DNA from: a virus
Reading direction: 5' to 3' (one strand)
DNA length: 64,000 nucleotides
IMG/VR virus record: IMGVR_UViG_3300032053_000053
Coordinates: 1-64,000 of that record
How positions within the stretch are numbered: position 1 is the first letter of the stretch; every line of letters begins with the position of its first letter. A model generated the notes under the pieces. The model ran no database searches. It was not told where the DNA came from and saw only the letters and a list, made by a program, of their open reading frames with translations. The position numbers were made by a program, and so were the translations under genes. Positions 1 through 8,265 of this stretch are shown in pieces.

Positions 1-1
1 C

Positions 2-709
2 GTTGGCAACTGGTTTCAGTTAGGGACTTCGTTTCAAAATAATGCGCAAATCGGTTGCGTAAACGCGACGCCATCTACCGGCGTTAGCGCTGACGGATCA
101 TTTTATTGTCTATTATCAAACACGTCAGTTGCGAATACGGCATACTTGCTTTCATTTACACGTTTAGACGATACGGAGCCTGGTGATTGCGATCCATATA
201 TTTGGTGGGCGGCGGCGGCGCCGGCGCCCTCGACGTGGAGCGCTACAGCGTCAGTTTTAAATACCGCGGCTTTGAACGAGGTATCCACAAGTTTAGGTAT
301 GTGGGTGAATAACACAACTGGCGATCATGGATGGGTAGGATACTCTGCGCGAGGGTGTCCAATCGCGGCCCGCGACGGGTATATGAATTATGCGGCTTTC
401 GGCCTACAGTATAATACTTCTGGTTTATTATTAATTGTTGGATTTCCATCTGCGATGCGAGTTTTGAATCATCCTGCAGCCACTGGTAGCACACCCATGG
501 TAAGAGATCATTACACTATTGGTACGCCAGGTAGCCCCGTGACGCAACGTCAGATTAAGGGGCGGACGCGCTGGATTGCGTCATTTCCTGTCGGTAGCAC
601 TTATGACACGTATGACAATAAGACATGGATTGCTTGTAGTATAGCGACAGCAACCACAGGTTGCGTTGGTGTCGGGCCTTATGACGGCTCCACAACTCCG
701 GTGCAATAA
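2..709 (+). CDS. Virion-like protein, 5' partial
   Basis: An open frame enters from the left edge and ends at TAA 707-709; no start is visible, so only the C-terminal 235 residues are seen. The protein is rich in Thr, Ser, Gly, Trp and aromatic residues with almost no Lys, which fits a beta-rich extracellular virion part such as a fibre or baseplate component. An Ala/Pro run follows a WW pair around 210-240. GCG and other G/C-ending codons make it visibly more GC-rich than the genes that follow. The stop overlaps the next start as TAATG, implying translational coupling. No family was recognised; the structural role is inferred from composition and neighbour. Confidence 0.75.
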   Translation, partial: VGNWFQLGTSFQNNAQIGCVNATPSTGVSADGSFYCLLSNTSVANTAYLLSFTRLDDTEPGDCDPYIWWAAAAPAPSTWSATASVLNTAALNEVSTSLGMWVNNTTGDHGWVGYSARGCPIAARDGYMNYAAFGLQYNTSGLLLIVGFPSAMRVLNHPAATGSTPMVRDHYTIGTPGSPVTQRQIKGRTRWIASFPVGSTYDTYDNKTWIACSIATATTGCVGVGPYDGSTTPVQ

Positions 710-1071
710 TGGCATCTGTTGCTCAAGGCGATTCGTTTTATTATTTACGCAATGATTTTCAATCAGATGGATATGGTATTTTAGGCTCCCAAGTTTCTTC
801 TGCACATGGGAGATATGATGTGCCAACATGGAGCCAAAATAACCCTGCACCACCATTTGAGTTTCAAACACCAGATTTAGGAAAAACATTCTCTTTCGAC
901 GCCTTGATAGGGGCTGATAGGCCTGTTCTACCAGAAATACCAATACAAACATTTAAAATGCGTGGCTGGTATGTAATTGGCGGCGTTTATGAGGTATGGA
1001 CTAGCACAGGCACGCCTAATTTAACACCTCCAAGCGGCCATACATTATTAGACATTGTAATTGTTTTCTAA
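709..1071 (+). CDS. Small virion-like protein
   Basis: A 120-residue protein starting at the ATG that overlaps the previous stop. It is low in charge, rich in Gly, Pro, Phe and Tyr, and carries an SDGYG sequence, an instance of the DGY motif that recurs in the fibre-like genes at the right end of this window. The C-terminus ends in a hydrophobic LLDIVIVF strand. It looks beta-structured and probably assembles with the upstream protein. No family was recognised. There is then a short AT-rich gap before the DNA-metabolism genes, so this is probably the last gene of a structural unit that begins outside the window. Confidence 0.75.
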   Translation: MASVAQGDSFYYLRNDFQSDGYGILGSQVSSAHGRYDVPTWSQNNPAPPFEFQTPDLGKTFSFDALIGADRPVLPEIPIQTFKMRGWYVIGGVYEVWTSTGTPNLTPPSGHTLLDIVIVF

Positions 1072-1110
1072 AAATTAATCTCTCGTTATATGTCAATTAG
1101 AAAGGTTAAT

Positions 1111-1650
1111 ATGGCGCGCGTTTTAGGATTTGATATTTCCAGCTCAACAATAGGCTGGTGCGTTATACAATTTGATGAGAAATCTAAGCAAATCAAATTT
1201 GTGAAGTGCGGTTATTTAAAACCGATTAAATCTGGAACTATAATTGAACGAATTGCACATACAAGAACAAAAATTAAAAAAATAATAGAAGATGTCAAAC
1301 CAGATTATATTGGCATTGAAGATTTAATTAAGTTTATGCCAAAAAGCACGGCATCTACCGTAATTGTTTTAGCTACATTTAATAGGATGATATGTTTATT
1401 AGCTTATGATTATTTAAATAAAAGTCCTGAATTATTAAATGTAATGACAATTAGGCACGGGTTAAAATTAAATAAACAATTTCCGAAAAAAGAAGATATG
1501 CCAGAGCTTGTGTCTAATCATCTTGGCATTAAATTTCCGTATGAGTATAAGAAGAGTGGAAAGCCAAAAGAAGAAAATTGTGATATGGCTGATGGAATTG
1601 CCGTTGCATTATATTATTCTTACATATTAACCGGCAAAATTAAAAAATAA
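1111..1650 (+). CDS. RuvC-like Holliday junction resolvase
   Basis: The 179-residue protein has an RNase H-fold resolvase signature: a first strand with D8 (GFDISSSTIGW), a second acidic strand with E70 (GIEDL), and a C-terminal acidic helix with D158 and D161 (CDMADGIAVAL). These four carboxylates are the metal-binding set of RuvC-type nucleases, which cut four-way junctions. In phages such enzymes debranch replicating DNA before packaging. Length matches the family (about 170-180). The start is set at 1111 because AAAGG at 1101-1105 lies 5 bases upstream; an in-frame ATG at 1090 has no SD. It heads a DNA-metabolism run with DnaJ and primase. Confidence 0.88.
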   Translation: MARVLGFDISSSTIGWCVIQFDEKSKQIKFVKCGYLKPIKSGTIIERIAHTRTKIKKIIEDVKPDYIGIEDLIKFMPKSTASTVIVLATFNRMICLLAYDYLNKSPELLNVMTIRHGLKLNKQFPKKEDMPELVSNHLGIKFPYEYKKSGKPKEENCDMADGIAVALYYSYILTGKIKK

Positions 1651-1750
1651 ATGATGTGGTATTGATTAAAAATATTCGATGGTTATATTGCTTTGATAGT
1701 TGCTAAACGCTATATAGATATTTCTAATTAACCTGGATGAAAAATAATTT

Positions 1751-2713
1751 ATGAGACTACAAGAAGCATATTCTGTATTGGGCATTCCACCAACTTCTTC
1801 CGAAGATGATGCGAAGAAAAAATATCGTGATCTAACAAAAAAGTATCACCCTGACGTAAATAAAGAACCTGGCGCCGAAGATAAATTTAAGCAAATAAAT
1901 CAAGCATATGAAACAATTAAAAAAGGAGAAGACCATCAGCCACAACAATTTCATGGGCAGCCAGGGTTTAATATTCATGATTTTTTTGGTGGTATGCATA
2001 AACAGCAGCAAAGGCATAACAAGCAACCACAGCCAATTCACTTAAAAACATCTATTTCTTTTAAGGAAGCCGTATTTGGCGTATCAAAAGAATTTAAATA
2101 TGATCGTAATATAAAATGTGAAGATTGTGAAGGTCAAGGTCAATATACTCTTCACAATGGGTGTCAGCAATGCCAAGGAAGAGGTGTGACGGTTACAAGG
2201 CAAGGTAATATGATAATGCAGACAACTTGCGGATCATGCGGGGGCAAAAGACAAACCGAATCATGTAAAAAATGTTCTGGGACAGGAGGAATATCTTCAA
2301 CAAGCAGCATTTCTGTTTTAATACCTCCTGGCGTATCAAACGGAAATACTTTGAGATTGGAAGGTATGGGTAATTTTGTTGAATCGGTAAACAATATGTT
2401 TCAATCTGGAGATGCATTTACAGACGCGTTAATACAAATAAATGTAGAACCCCTGGATAATTTCTCGGTTAAGGATCAGGATGTGCATACGTCTACAACA
2501 ATTTCGCTTCTTGACGCTCTAAAAGGGCGTACAATTTCTGTGAAAACTCTTGATGGCCAGCATGAAATAACGATTCCTAAAAAAACAAAAAATAAAGATT
2601 CGATTAGTATTTCAAATCTTGGTGTTGCAAGAAAAGGAAATCAAATTGTAAATATTAATGTTGAGTATCCGTCTGATATAAAATATTTAGTGAAACATTT
2701 GGAGAAACATTAA
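1751..2713 (+). CDS. dnaJ: DnaJ/Hsp40 co-chaperone
   Basis: A full class I DnaJ of 320 residues. The N-terminal J domain carries HPD at 33-35 (KYHPDVN), which stimulates DnaK ATPase. A short Gly/Phe/Gln/His-rich linker follows (about 65-95). The zinc-finger domain has four CxxCxGxG-type repeats at C123/C126, C138/C141, C160/C163 and C172/C175; the third reads CGSCGGK and is degenerate. C-terminal substrate-binding sandwich domains follow. It is shorter than bacterial DnaJ (about 375) mostly in the linker and C-terminus. No DnaK is visible here, so it presumably recruits host DnaK, perhaps for replication-complex or head assembly. The start has only a weak SD. It abuts the zinc-ribbon gene by 2 bases. 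Confidence 0.95.
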   Translation: MRLQEAYSVLGIPPTSSEDDAKKKYRDLTKKYHPDVNKEPGAEDKFKQINQAYETIKKGEDHQPQQFHGQPGFNIHDFFGGMHKQQQRHNKQPQPIHLKTSISFKEAVFGVSKEFKYDRNIKCEDCEGQGQYTLHNGCQQCQGRGVTVTRQGNMIMQTTCGSCGGKRQTESCKKCSGTGGISSTSSISVLIPPGVSNGNTLRLEGMGNFVESVNNMFQSGDAFTDALIQINVEPLDNFSVKDQDVHTSTTISLLDALKGRTISVKTLDGQHEITIPKKTKNKDSISISNLGVARKGNQIVNINVEYPSDIKYLVKHLEKH

Positions 2714-2715
2714 CA

Positions 2716-3051
2716 ATGCCAATTCAATTACAGTGCAAAGAAAAAGGTTGTATGAAGCTAACAGAGGCTTATTTAGATCCAAAAGTAGATAAAGTTTATT
2801 GTGCCGACTGTGGAAAAGAAATGCAAGTTAACCATTTTACAAAAGTTCAATTAAAAACATTAAAACAATATAAACAAAAAACAATTTCCCGTTTTTCTGT
2901 TAAATGTAATATCTGCAATAATGAAGACACTCCAATTTTAAATAATGGCGTTATTACCTGTTCATCTTGTCAAAAACCATTAACAAACCTAAGCCCAATA
3001 TTTATTACCATGTTAAAGGATCAATTAAAGAAATCAAAAGAAATTGCATGA
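2716..3051 (+). CDS. Zinc-ribbon protein upstream of primase
   Basis: A 111-residue protein with two cysteine quartets: C7/C12 with C29/C32, and C64/C67 with C82/C85, spaced as two zinc ribbons separated by a Lys/Gln-rich helix (about 43-60). The family was not recognised. It lies between dnaJ (2-base gap) and the TOPRIM primase gene, whose ATG overlaps its stop (ATGA at 3048-3051). The primase lacks the N-terminal zinc-binding domain that DnaG enzymes use to select template, so this protein could supply that function in trans. That is an inference from context; a general nucleic-acid-binding or DnaJ-associated role is equally possible. Confidence 0.85.
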   Translation: MPIQLQCKEKGCMKLTEAYLDPKVDKVYCADCGKEMQVNHFTKVQLKTLKQYKQKTISRFSVKCNICNNEDTPILNNGVITCSSCQKPLTNLSPIFITMLKDQLKKSKEIA

Positions 3052-3806
3052 ATTATTTCGAATCTATTACCGACTGCTGCCATTATTTATTAAACAATTT
3101 TCCTGCGGCTAAACAATGCAAAGATTATATTGACATTAGATTAAATAGTGGAAGTCAAACGTCTTTCAAATTAGGTTATTTTCCTCCGGCCAACTATATA
3201 GATGCGCTTATTATGGAAATTGGGGAAGAGCCATTATATAAAGCTGAACTTATATTAAAATTTGAAGTTTCAGATTCTTTATGTCCAAGAACAGTAAACC
3301 GACTTTTTTTTGAACATCATCCACTTATTATGCCATATCGTGATGTTTACGGCAAAATTATTGGTCTTATGGGCAGAACTTTGTTATCTGAAGATGAAAG
3401 AAAAAAATCGGACATTGCCAAATATAAAAATACAACATTCAAAAAAGGAAATAATCTTTTTGGTTTATTTGAATCTAAAAAGAATATTATTGAAAACGAC
3501 TCAGTTTTTATTGTTGAAGGCCAATTCGATGTAATTAAGGCTCATGAAATAGGTCTTAAAAATGTAGTTGCTTTGGGTTCTGCTAATATGACAATGCAAC
3601 AATTTACGCTTATTTCTAGATATACGCGAAATATAAAACTATTGTTAGATAATGATGATGCTGGTGAAAAAGGCAGAAGTTTAATAATGCAAAAATTTGG
3701 TCAACACGCAAATATAAAGAACTTCTATTTACAACAAACAGTAAAAGACCTTGATGAATGTTTAAGTTTAACTCCAGAGATGCCTTATTTTATTGTAAAA
3801 AACTAA
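3048..3806 (+). CDS. DnaG-type primase core (TOPRIM)
   Basis: A 252-residue protein matching the catalytic core of DnaG primases, which synthesise RNA primers for lagging-strand replication. The N-terminal half has the DnaG-N pattern: GYFPP near residue 43, then PYRDVYGKIIGLMGR and KYKNTTFKKGNNLFGL. The TOPRIM domain follows, with the acidic residue in VFIVEGQFDVI and the DxD-type motif in LLLDNDDAGEKG that binds Mg2+. The N-terminal zinc-binding domain and the C-terminal helicase-binding domain are absent, so this is a minimal primase. The start is chosen at the ATGA overlap; a frame open further upstream lies inside the zinc-ribbon gene and is unlikely. Confidence 0.87.
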   Translation: MNYFESITDCCHYLLNNFPAAKQCKDYIDIRLNSGSQTSFKLGYFPPANYIDALIMEIGEEPLYKAELILKFEVSDSLCPRTVNRLFFEHHPLIMPYRDVYGKIIGLMGRTLLSEDERKKSDIAKYKNTTFKKGNNLFGLFESKKNIIENDSVFIVEGQFDVIKAHEIGLKNVVALGSANMTMQQFTLISRYTRNIKLLLDNDDAGEKGRSLIMQKFGQHANIKNFYLQQTVKDLDECLSLTPEMPYFIVKN

Positions 3807-3875
3807 TAATATTAAGATATATATAACTCAGTAAGGTTTGTTCCACATAGCAAGAATAAATTGTACTGGAGCCTG

Positions 3876-4640
3876 GTGCATTATATCTACAAAATAACGA
3901 ATATAGTAAACCAGAAGATTTATATAGGTCAAACTAATAATCCTAATAGTCGTTGGTCAAACCATAAATCTAAAGCTAAATGTGGGAATAATAATCTATT
4001 AATTACTCGAGCCATGATTAAATACGGCATCGAGTTTTTTGTTTTTGAGGTTATTGCTACCACAAAAAACTTATATGATGCAAATATTCTTGAAGCTGAA
4101 GTTATAAATCAATATAATGGAACTGACAAACAAATAGGGTATAATGTTGGTTTAGGTGGAAATACTTCACCAAGAACAGAAGAATGGAAAAATAATATAT
4201 CCAAATCTTCAATCGGAAAACCCGGCACAAATGCAGGTAAAGTATTTTCCGATGAGTGGAAAAATAATATATCTAAAAGCTTAGTGGGCACGGAATTAAA
4301 AGAAAGAAGACGGTTTGCAGAAGAAGTTGAAATGCAAATATGTGATTTATATGTAAATAGCAACAAATCAACTTACTTTTTGGGAAAACAATTCAACTGC
4401 AATAGACCTTTAATAATTAATATTCTGATTAGACATAATATAAAAATGCGAAAATCTAATTACACTGGTCATAGAAACGGAAACAATATTTTCACGCCAG
4501 ATAAAGAAAAAGAAATATGTGATGTTTACTTGGCAGGAGGAATAACAAGAGCTGGGATGGCTAAAAAATTTAATTGTTGCAAAACTACAATAAGAGAAAT
4601 TTTGATACGAAATAACATAAAATGGAGTTCTAATGGATAG
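3876..4640 (+). CDS. GIY-YIG homing endonuclease
   Basis: Free-standing homing endonuclease of 254 residues. The GIY-YIG nuclease domain occupies about 1-90 (YIYKITN then KIYIGQT, the catalytic Arg in NSRWSNHK, and Glu in ILEAEVINQYN). NUMOD3-like DNA-binding motifs follow (EEWKNNISKSSIGKPG and a second copy), then two helix-turn-helix units that each end in (R)xNIK. The start is GTG 3876, preceded by GGAG at 3868-3871; the same GTGCATTATAT start occurs in the GIY-YIG gene at 33718. The 3' end overlaps the next gene's ATG at 4633. It sits between primase and the sigma-like gene, probably as an intergenic invader. Confidence 0.92.
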   Translation: MHYIYKITNIVNQKIYIGQTNNPNSRWSNHKSKAKCGNNNLLITRAMIKYGIEFFVFEVIATTKNLYDANILEAEVINQYNGTDKQIGYNVGLGGNTSPRTEEWKNNISKSSIGKPGTNAGKVFSDEWKNNISKSLVGTELKERRRFAEEVEMQICDLYVNSNKSTYFLGKQFNCNRPLIINILIRHNIKMRKSNYTGHRNGNNIFTPDKEKEICDVYLAGGITRAGMAKKFNCCKTTIREILIRNNIKWSSNG

Positions 4641-5073
4641 AAGGCAAAACAGATCTGACCGTTACCAATATATTCTTCTTGAGACGGTTTGTAGCAATGA
4701 TATGATGGAATCGTTCACAAACTCTGACAGCATATCTAATAGGCTCGATTCATTTATGTATAATGAAGAACTGATTGATTTGGAAGAGGAACTTCGCGGT
4801 GAATTTTGGAGGGTCGTGAATAGTCTTTTAACTGATAGACAGAAACAGGTTATTAAATTATATGCTGATGGTTATACTCAAATGGAAATAGCTAAAATGT
4901 TAAATGTCAATCAGAGCAGTATCACAAAAAGCATAAACGGTAATGTCGATTATAAGAATGGCAAACGCATTTATGGTGGAGCCAAAAAGAAATTAAGTAA
5001 AATTATTCAAAATGATACGCGTATAATGGAAATATTAAGTCGTATGCGAGAATTGCGAGAAGAGAAGTTTTAA
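4633..5073 (+). CDS. Sigma-70 region-4-like DNA-binding protein
   Basis: A 146-residue protein with a helix-turn-helix at about 65-103 (LTDRQKQVIKLYADGYTQME, then IAKMLNVNQSSITKSI) that resembles sigma-factor region 4. The N-terminal third is polar and lacks a region-2 signature. The C-terminus carries KNGKRIYGG followed by an amphipathic helix. It could be a phage transcription regulator, a divergent sigma factor or a packaging/DNA-binding protein; sequence alone does not decide. Its start lies inside the end of the upstream GIY-YIG gene, and its stop overlaps the stop of the convergent minus-strand GIY-YIG gene. A segment of it (4942-4968) recurs inverted in that neighbour. Confidence 0.85.
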   Translation: MDRRQNRSDRYQYILLETVCSNDMMESFTNSDSISNRLDSFMYNEELIDLEEELRGEFWRVVNSLLTDRQKQVIKLYADGYTQMEIAKMLNVNQSSITKSINGNVDYKNGKRIYGGAKKKLSKIIQNDTRIMEILSRMRELREEKF

Positions 5074-5111
5074 TCGCTCTCTTCGCGTTTGCCATTCTTA
5101 TCATCTACATT
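4942..5111. repeat. Imperfect 27-bp inverted repeat
   Basis: Arms are 4942-4968 and 5085-5111; the second is the reverse complement of the first with two mismatches in 27. The left arm lies inside the sigma-like gene and encodes NVDYKNGKR; the right arm, read on the minus strand, encodes NVDDKNGKR at the C-terminus of the GIY-YIG gene. The two arms are therefore read in the same frame in two convergent proteins. Confidence 0.85.
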
Positions 5112-5936
5112 ATTTATCGATTCTAATTTTTTCTGCTTATTTAATTTTCTTATTACCCATGCTTTTATCATATTTTCCGACATTTGTTCTTTTGTTTTAT
5201 CAGAATGTACCTTTCCAAGCCAATGATGATGGTCTTTTTCACGTTCAAGAGGTATATTATTTCGTAATATCACTCTTCGTATTGTCGGTGCGTTTGTATC
5301 TAATAATTCTATCATTTGTACATATGGAATCCCGGTTAAAAACACTTCTATAATTTTTTGTTCCCTTTCTTTACTCATTCTTCTTGCAATTCCACGTTTT
5401 TTTAATGATTCCGGAGAAAAAACTCGTCCTTTGCTTGACTCGCTAATTTTCTTTATTGCTTCTTGCGTATGCGTTTTACCCTGCATTGGGTGAATATTAT
5501 TTTTATGATGTTCTGTCATGGTTTTAGACGTCTTTAGTTTTGCTTCTTTGGTACGTTCTCTTCCGCTGTTTGCTTTTGATATTTTTTGTTTCGTCTCATT
5601 CGACAGCCGTTTGCCAAACCAGTAAGATTTTTCGCCCTTTAATGATTCTGATATTTTCTTTTTAGACTCTTCAGAATGTTTTCCTCCCCTTCCACCCGCT
5701 TTTAAGTTATATCCCACATCACTATCTCTACTTTGAAACAAAACAATATAATAGTCTTCCATTGCATCCGCCTCTTCCTGGGTTTCGTATTGTGCCAAGA
5801 CAGAGTATTCAAAGTTTTCGTGACCGTATTTAACTATTGAGGCATACAAATATATTGAATTCATATATTTCCCGCCTTCTTTGCCCATTCTATCTTCCGG
5901 TTTGTTCCATGTTTGGCCTATGTATATTTTTTTCAT
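5070..5936 (-). CDS. GIY-YIG homing endonuclease with frameshifted 5' end
   Basis: A 288-residue minus-strand protein with the second half of a GIY-YIG domain (KKIYIGQTWN at the very start, then Glu in AMEDYYIVLFQ), several NUMOD3 repeats (HSEESKKKISESLKG and relatives, about 85-185) and a C-terminal helix-turn-helix. The normal first strand (GIY-like) is missing. It is found upstream in another frame: from ATG 5973, behind a good AAAGG SD at 5981-5985, the sequence reads TIYMLTNKINE and would join KIYIGQT if the A7 run (5927-5933, T on the + strand) were one base shorter. The gene is therefore either inactivated, frameshift-expressed or affected by a homopolymer error. It converges on the sigma-like gene. 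Confidence 0.85.
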   Translation of the reverse strand: MKKIYIGQTWNKPEDRMGKEGGKYMNSIYLYASIVKYGHENFEYSVLAQYETQEEADAMEDYYIVLFQSRDSDVGYNLKAGGRGGKHSEESKKKISESLKGEKSYWFGKRLSNETKQKISKANSGRERTKEAKLKTSKTMTEHHKNNIHPMQGKTHTQEAIKKISESSKGRVFSPESLKKRGIARRMSKEREQKIIEVFLTGIPYVQMIELLDTNAPTIRRVILRNNIPLEREKDHHHWLGKVHSDKTKEQMSENMIKAWVIRKLNKQKKLESINNVDDKNGKREESD

Positions 5937-5973
5937 TTATTTTGTTTGTAAGCATATAAATTGTGCACAACAT
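5927..5973 (-). other. Out-of-frame 5' end of the GIY-YIG gene
   Basis: Reading the minus strand from ATG 5973 gives MLCTIYMLTNKINE, the typical first strand of a GIY-YIG domain, preceded by AAAGG (5981-5985) at 7 bases. The frame is lost at seven consecutive A (5927-5933). Six A would yield NKINEKIYIGQT, the family consensus. This supports 5973 as the ancestral start. Confidence 0.75.
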
Positions 5974-6175
5974 TATTTATCCTTTAATTAATTTTAGTTT
6001 TAAGTTAACATATAATAGCCATATAACAACTAAATAGCGCCTTGTCAACTGTAAATATAATCTTCTATAAGAAAATAACTACTCAATAAATCGCATAGAT
6101 TATGAATAATTTTCTATGTATGTAGCGGCATTAGTTCGAAAACATAGAGCTTTTTAAGTTGAAATAGGAGACGTA

Positions 6176-6640
6176 ATGTCAAAGTTCTCGGTAAATTATA
6201 AAAATTTAGAAAACAAAATATATAAAAGGGCATATAAACTTTCGGAAGTAAGTGATCGAATTGAGAAAGTTGCCTTTGATGTAGTTCGTTTTAATGACGA
6301 TGATGATGCAAGCAGACTATGGCAAATTCAAAGCGCCGATGATGGGGATTATATTGTAGCTTTGTATGATGAGGCAGAGGAAGCGCAAAAAAAGACAGCT
6401 ATAACATGGGAAGTGTCATTAAACAAGACAGCCTCTGTTGTTGAGATATATTACAAAGGCGCTCCAATAGTTAAAGTTGCTGCATCGAAATTAGGCATAC
6501 CAAGCAATGAGATATCTATGGTATCTTCATATTTACCAAAGAAACTAGCAGAAAGCAAGAGGCTTGTAATGTCTTTGCTGAGCGAAACTGATGAAGCAAC
6601 CAAGGCGGAAATACTTAAAAAGTACCCGGAATTAGCCTAA
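6176..6640 (+). CDS. Phage protein of unknown function
   Basis: A 154-residue protein with a strong SD (AGGAG 6166-6170, 5 bases from ATG). It has a mixed alpha/beta pattern: an acidic DDDD stretch near 45, a LWQIQSADDGDYIVALYDE strand pair, and a C-terminal helix ending in a KKYPELA sequence. No catalytic motif or membrane segment is visible. It opens a long + strand run behind a 200-base AT-rich gap that probably holds its promoter. Similar-looking proteins occur in large environmental phages as far as I recall, always without an assigned function. Confidence 0.8.
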   Translation: MSKFSVNYKNLENKIYKRAYKLSEVSDRIEKVAFDVVRFNDDDDASRLWQIQSADDGDYIVALYDEAEEAQKKTAITWEVSLNKTASVVEIYYKGAPIVKVAASKLGIPSNEISMVSSYLPKKLAESKRLVMSLLSETDEATKAEILKKYPELA

Positions 6641-6658
6641 ATAGGAGCAGGTGATTTT

Positions 6659-8263
6659 ATGTCCATGGATAAAATAGCAAAATTAGCAGTATCTATTGCA
6701 AAGACGGTCAATGAAAGCGAAAAGTTCATGACTCCGGTACTGGCTTCAAAATTAAAGAAATGCACGGTCGCGTTTCCAAATGATCAAACAGTTATTATGA
6801 TGGCTAACATAATTAATAAATTGTCTAATAAGCAACCATTTATTTCTCGTGGCGAATTGAAAAAAATGTATAATCAATTCTATACACGAAATACAAAATG
6901 TGCGGAGCTTTTGCACGAGGAACTTGGCGAGATAAAAAACCTTACAGAGCCAACATTATATCAACGAGATTCTGGGAAAGAAATTGATACCTCTAATTGT
7001 GCAGATCAGGTACTTGCAAATGCTTTAGAGAGTGTATTTGATAGCTCTAAGCAATTGAAATTATATGGGAAATCAGTTGCTGAGAAGGCTACTGGTTTAG
7101 TCCGACGAACTTTAGATATATACAATTTAAAAGCTTCGAATGTAAATGTTGAAACTGGCAATGCTAATTTTTTGGTTATAAAAGCAGATTATGACACTCC
7201 AAAAGGCAAGACAAGTTTTTATGTTCCAATTGAAGTTTCAGGAAATGATATAAATGAATCGCTAGTGTTTTTGGGCAATGCTGGTTTGAAAGAATTGAAC
7301 CATGTAAATGTTAAGCAATATTTATATTCTCATGCAGGAACAAAATTAAAGATTAATGCAGAAAATATTTTAAGTGTTTTACAAAAGGCCGCATCGAGTA
7401 ATACTGGGATAAGCGATGCAGAATTAGCTTTGGCACGATTTAAGGCAGCGAAATCAGCGAAGACCGGGTTATTTGCAAATCAAATAACTGGACAATCTAT
7501 GGACAATGCGGCTTCTGCAGATGTTTCGACTCCAAGATTAGAGATTGCCGATACTTTTGAAAACAAATTAAATTCTAATGTAGGTGTTGCTGAATTTAAT
7601 TTTGGTCAAGATAGTGTAAAAGCAGGCGCAGAGGTAGTTATCAGGGTATTAGCTGGATTTGGGCATAAAAACCCACAAGTTAAAGTATCTGGATCTGACA
7701 GTAGCGCGATATTTTATGCTGTTTCATTAGATGGTGGAAAAGTTGGGTTTACAGTTCCGGTGAAAGTAAATGCCGGAAAAGTTAGTCTTCCAAGCATAAT
7801 ACTGTGCAACGGGTCATTATCGAAGTTTAGCGCAGAAGTAATTCAAAACATGTATATTGAAAATGAGTCTGATTATAAGGCTTCTGCAATCGCTTCTCCT
7901 TTATATGATCTGAAGCCGAGCGATCTGGTAAATCAAGTTCGTGAAGCAATGCAAATTCAAAATATTGCAAGGGCCGAGGACGCATTGAATGTTTTGAGGC
8001 AATCTGGGGACGCAAAGGCATACGCAGCCGCCTTTATATTATTTAAGGGTGGGCTGGGCGTAAAACAAGCTGAGGCTCCAAAATCGAAATGTGGCATGGT
8101 AATTAAGGCATCAACAAGCAAGCATGAAGTTTGCGGGCACACGGGTCTACCATTACACAAAGTATATCAAGATCAACATGGAAATTGTTGTCCGCTATAT
8201 CGTCGAGGGATGGCCGAATCATATGAAGGCGCTTATTTTATGAACAGTAAAATATTCGGGTAA
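6659..8263 (+). CDS. Large phage protein with Cys-rich C-terminus
   Basis: A 534-residue protein that I do not recognise. It begins helical (MSMDKIAKLAVSIAK), has two beta-rich segments with a repeated theme (TSFYVPIEVSG near 180 and VGFTVPVKVNAG near 360, about 180 residues apart) that suggests an internal duplication, and ends with a Cys/His cluster (KCGM, EVCGHTG, NCCPLYRRG) compatible with zinc binding. No membrane segment is seen. The gene follows 6176-6640 closely and precedes the next start by 2 bases. A virion or assembly role is likely from position only. Confidence 0.8.
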   Translation: MSMDKIAKLAVSIAKTVNESEKFMTPVLASKLKKCTVAFPNDQTVIMMANIINKLSNKQPFISRGELKKMYNQFYTRNTKCAELLHEELGEIKNLTEPTLYQRDSGKEIDTSNCADQVLANALESVFDSSKQLKLYGKSVAEKATGLVRRTLDIYNLKASNVNVETGNANFLVIKADYDTPKGKTSFYVPIEVSGNDINESLVFLGNAGLKELNHVNVKQYLYSHAGTKLKINAENILSVLQKAASSNTGISDAELALARFKAAKSAKTGLFANQITGQSMDNAASADVSTPRLEIADTFENKLNSNVGVAEFNFGQDSVKAGAEVVIRVLAGFGHKNPQVKVSGSDSSAIFYAVSLDGGKVGFTVPVKVNAGKVSLPSIILCNGSLSKFSAEVIQNMYIENESDYKASAIASPLYDLKPSDLVNQVREAMQIQNIARAEDALNVLRQSGDAKAYAAAFILFKGGLGVKQAEAPKSKCGMVIKASTSKHEVCGHTGLPLHKVYQDQHGNCCPLYRRGMAESYEGAYFMNSKIFG

Positions 8264-8265
8264 AA

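Noticed and set aside
6113-6150. tRNA-like TTCGA loop and inverted CTATGT/ACATAG
   Set aside because: No acceptor stem or anticodon arm can be drawn; the inverted repeat is 6 bp with a 22-base loop.
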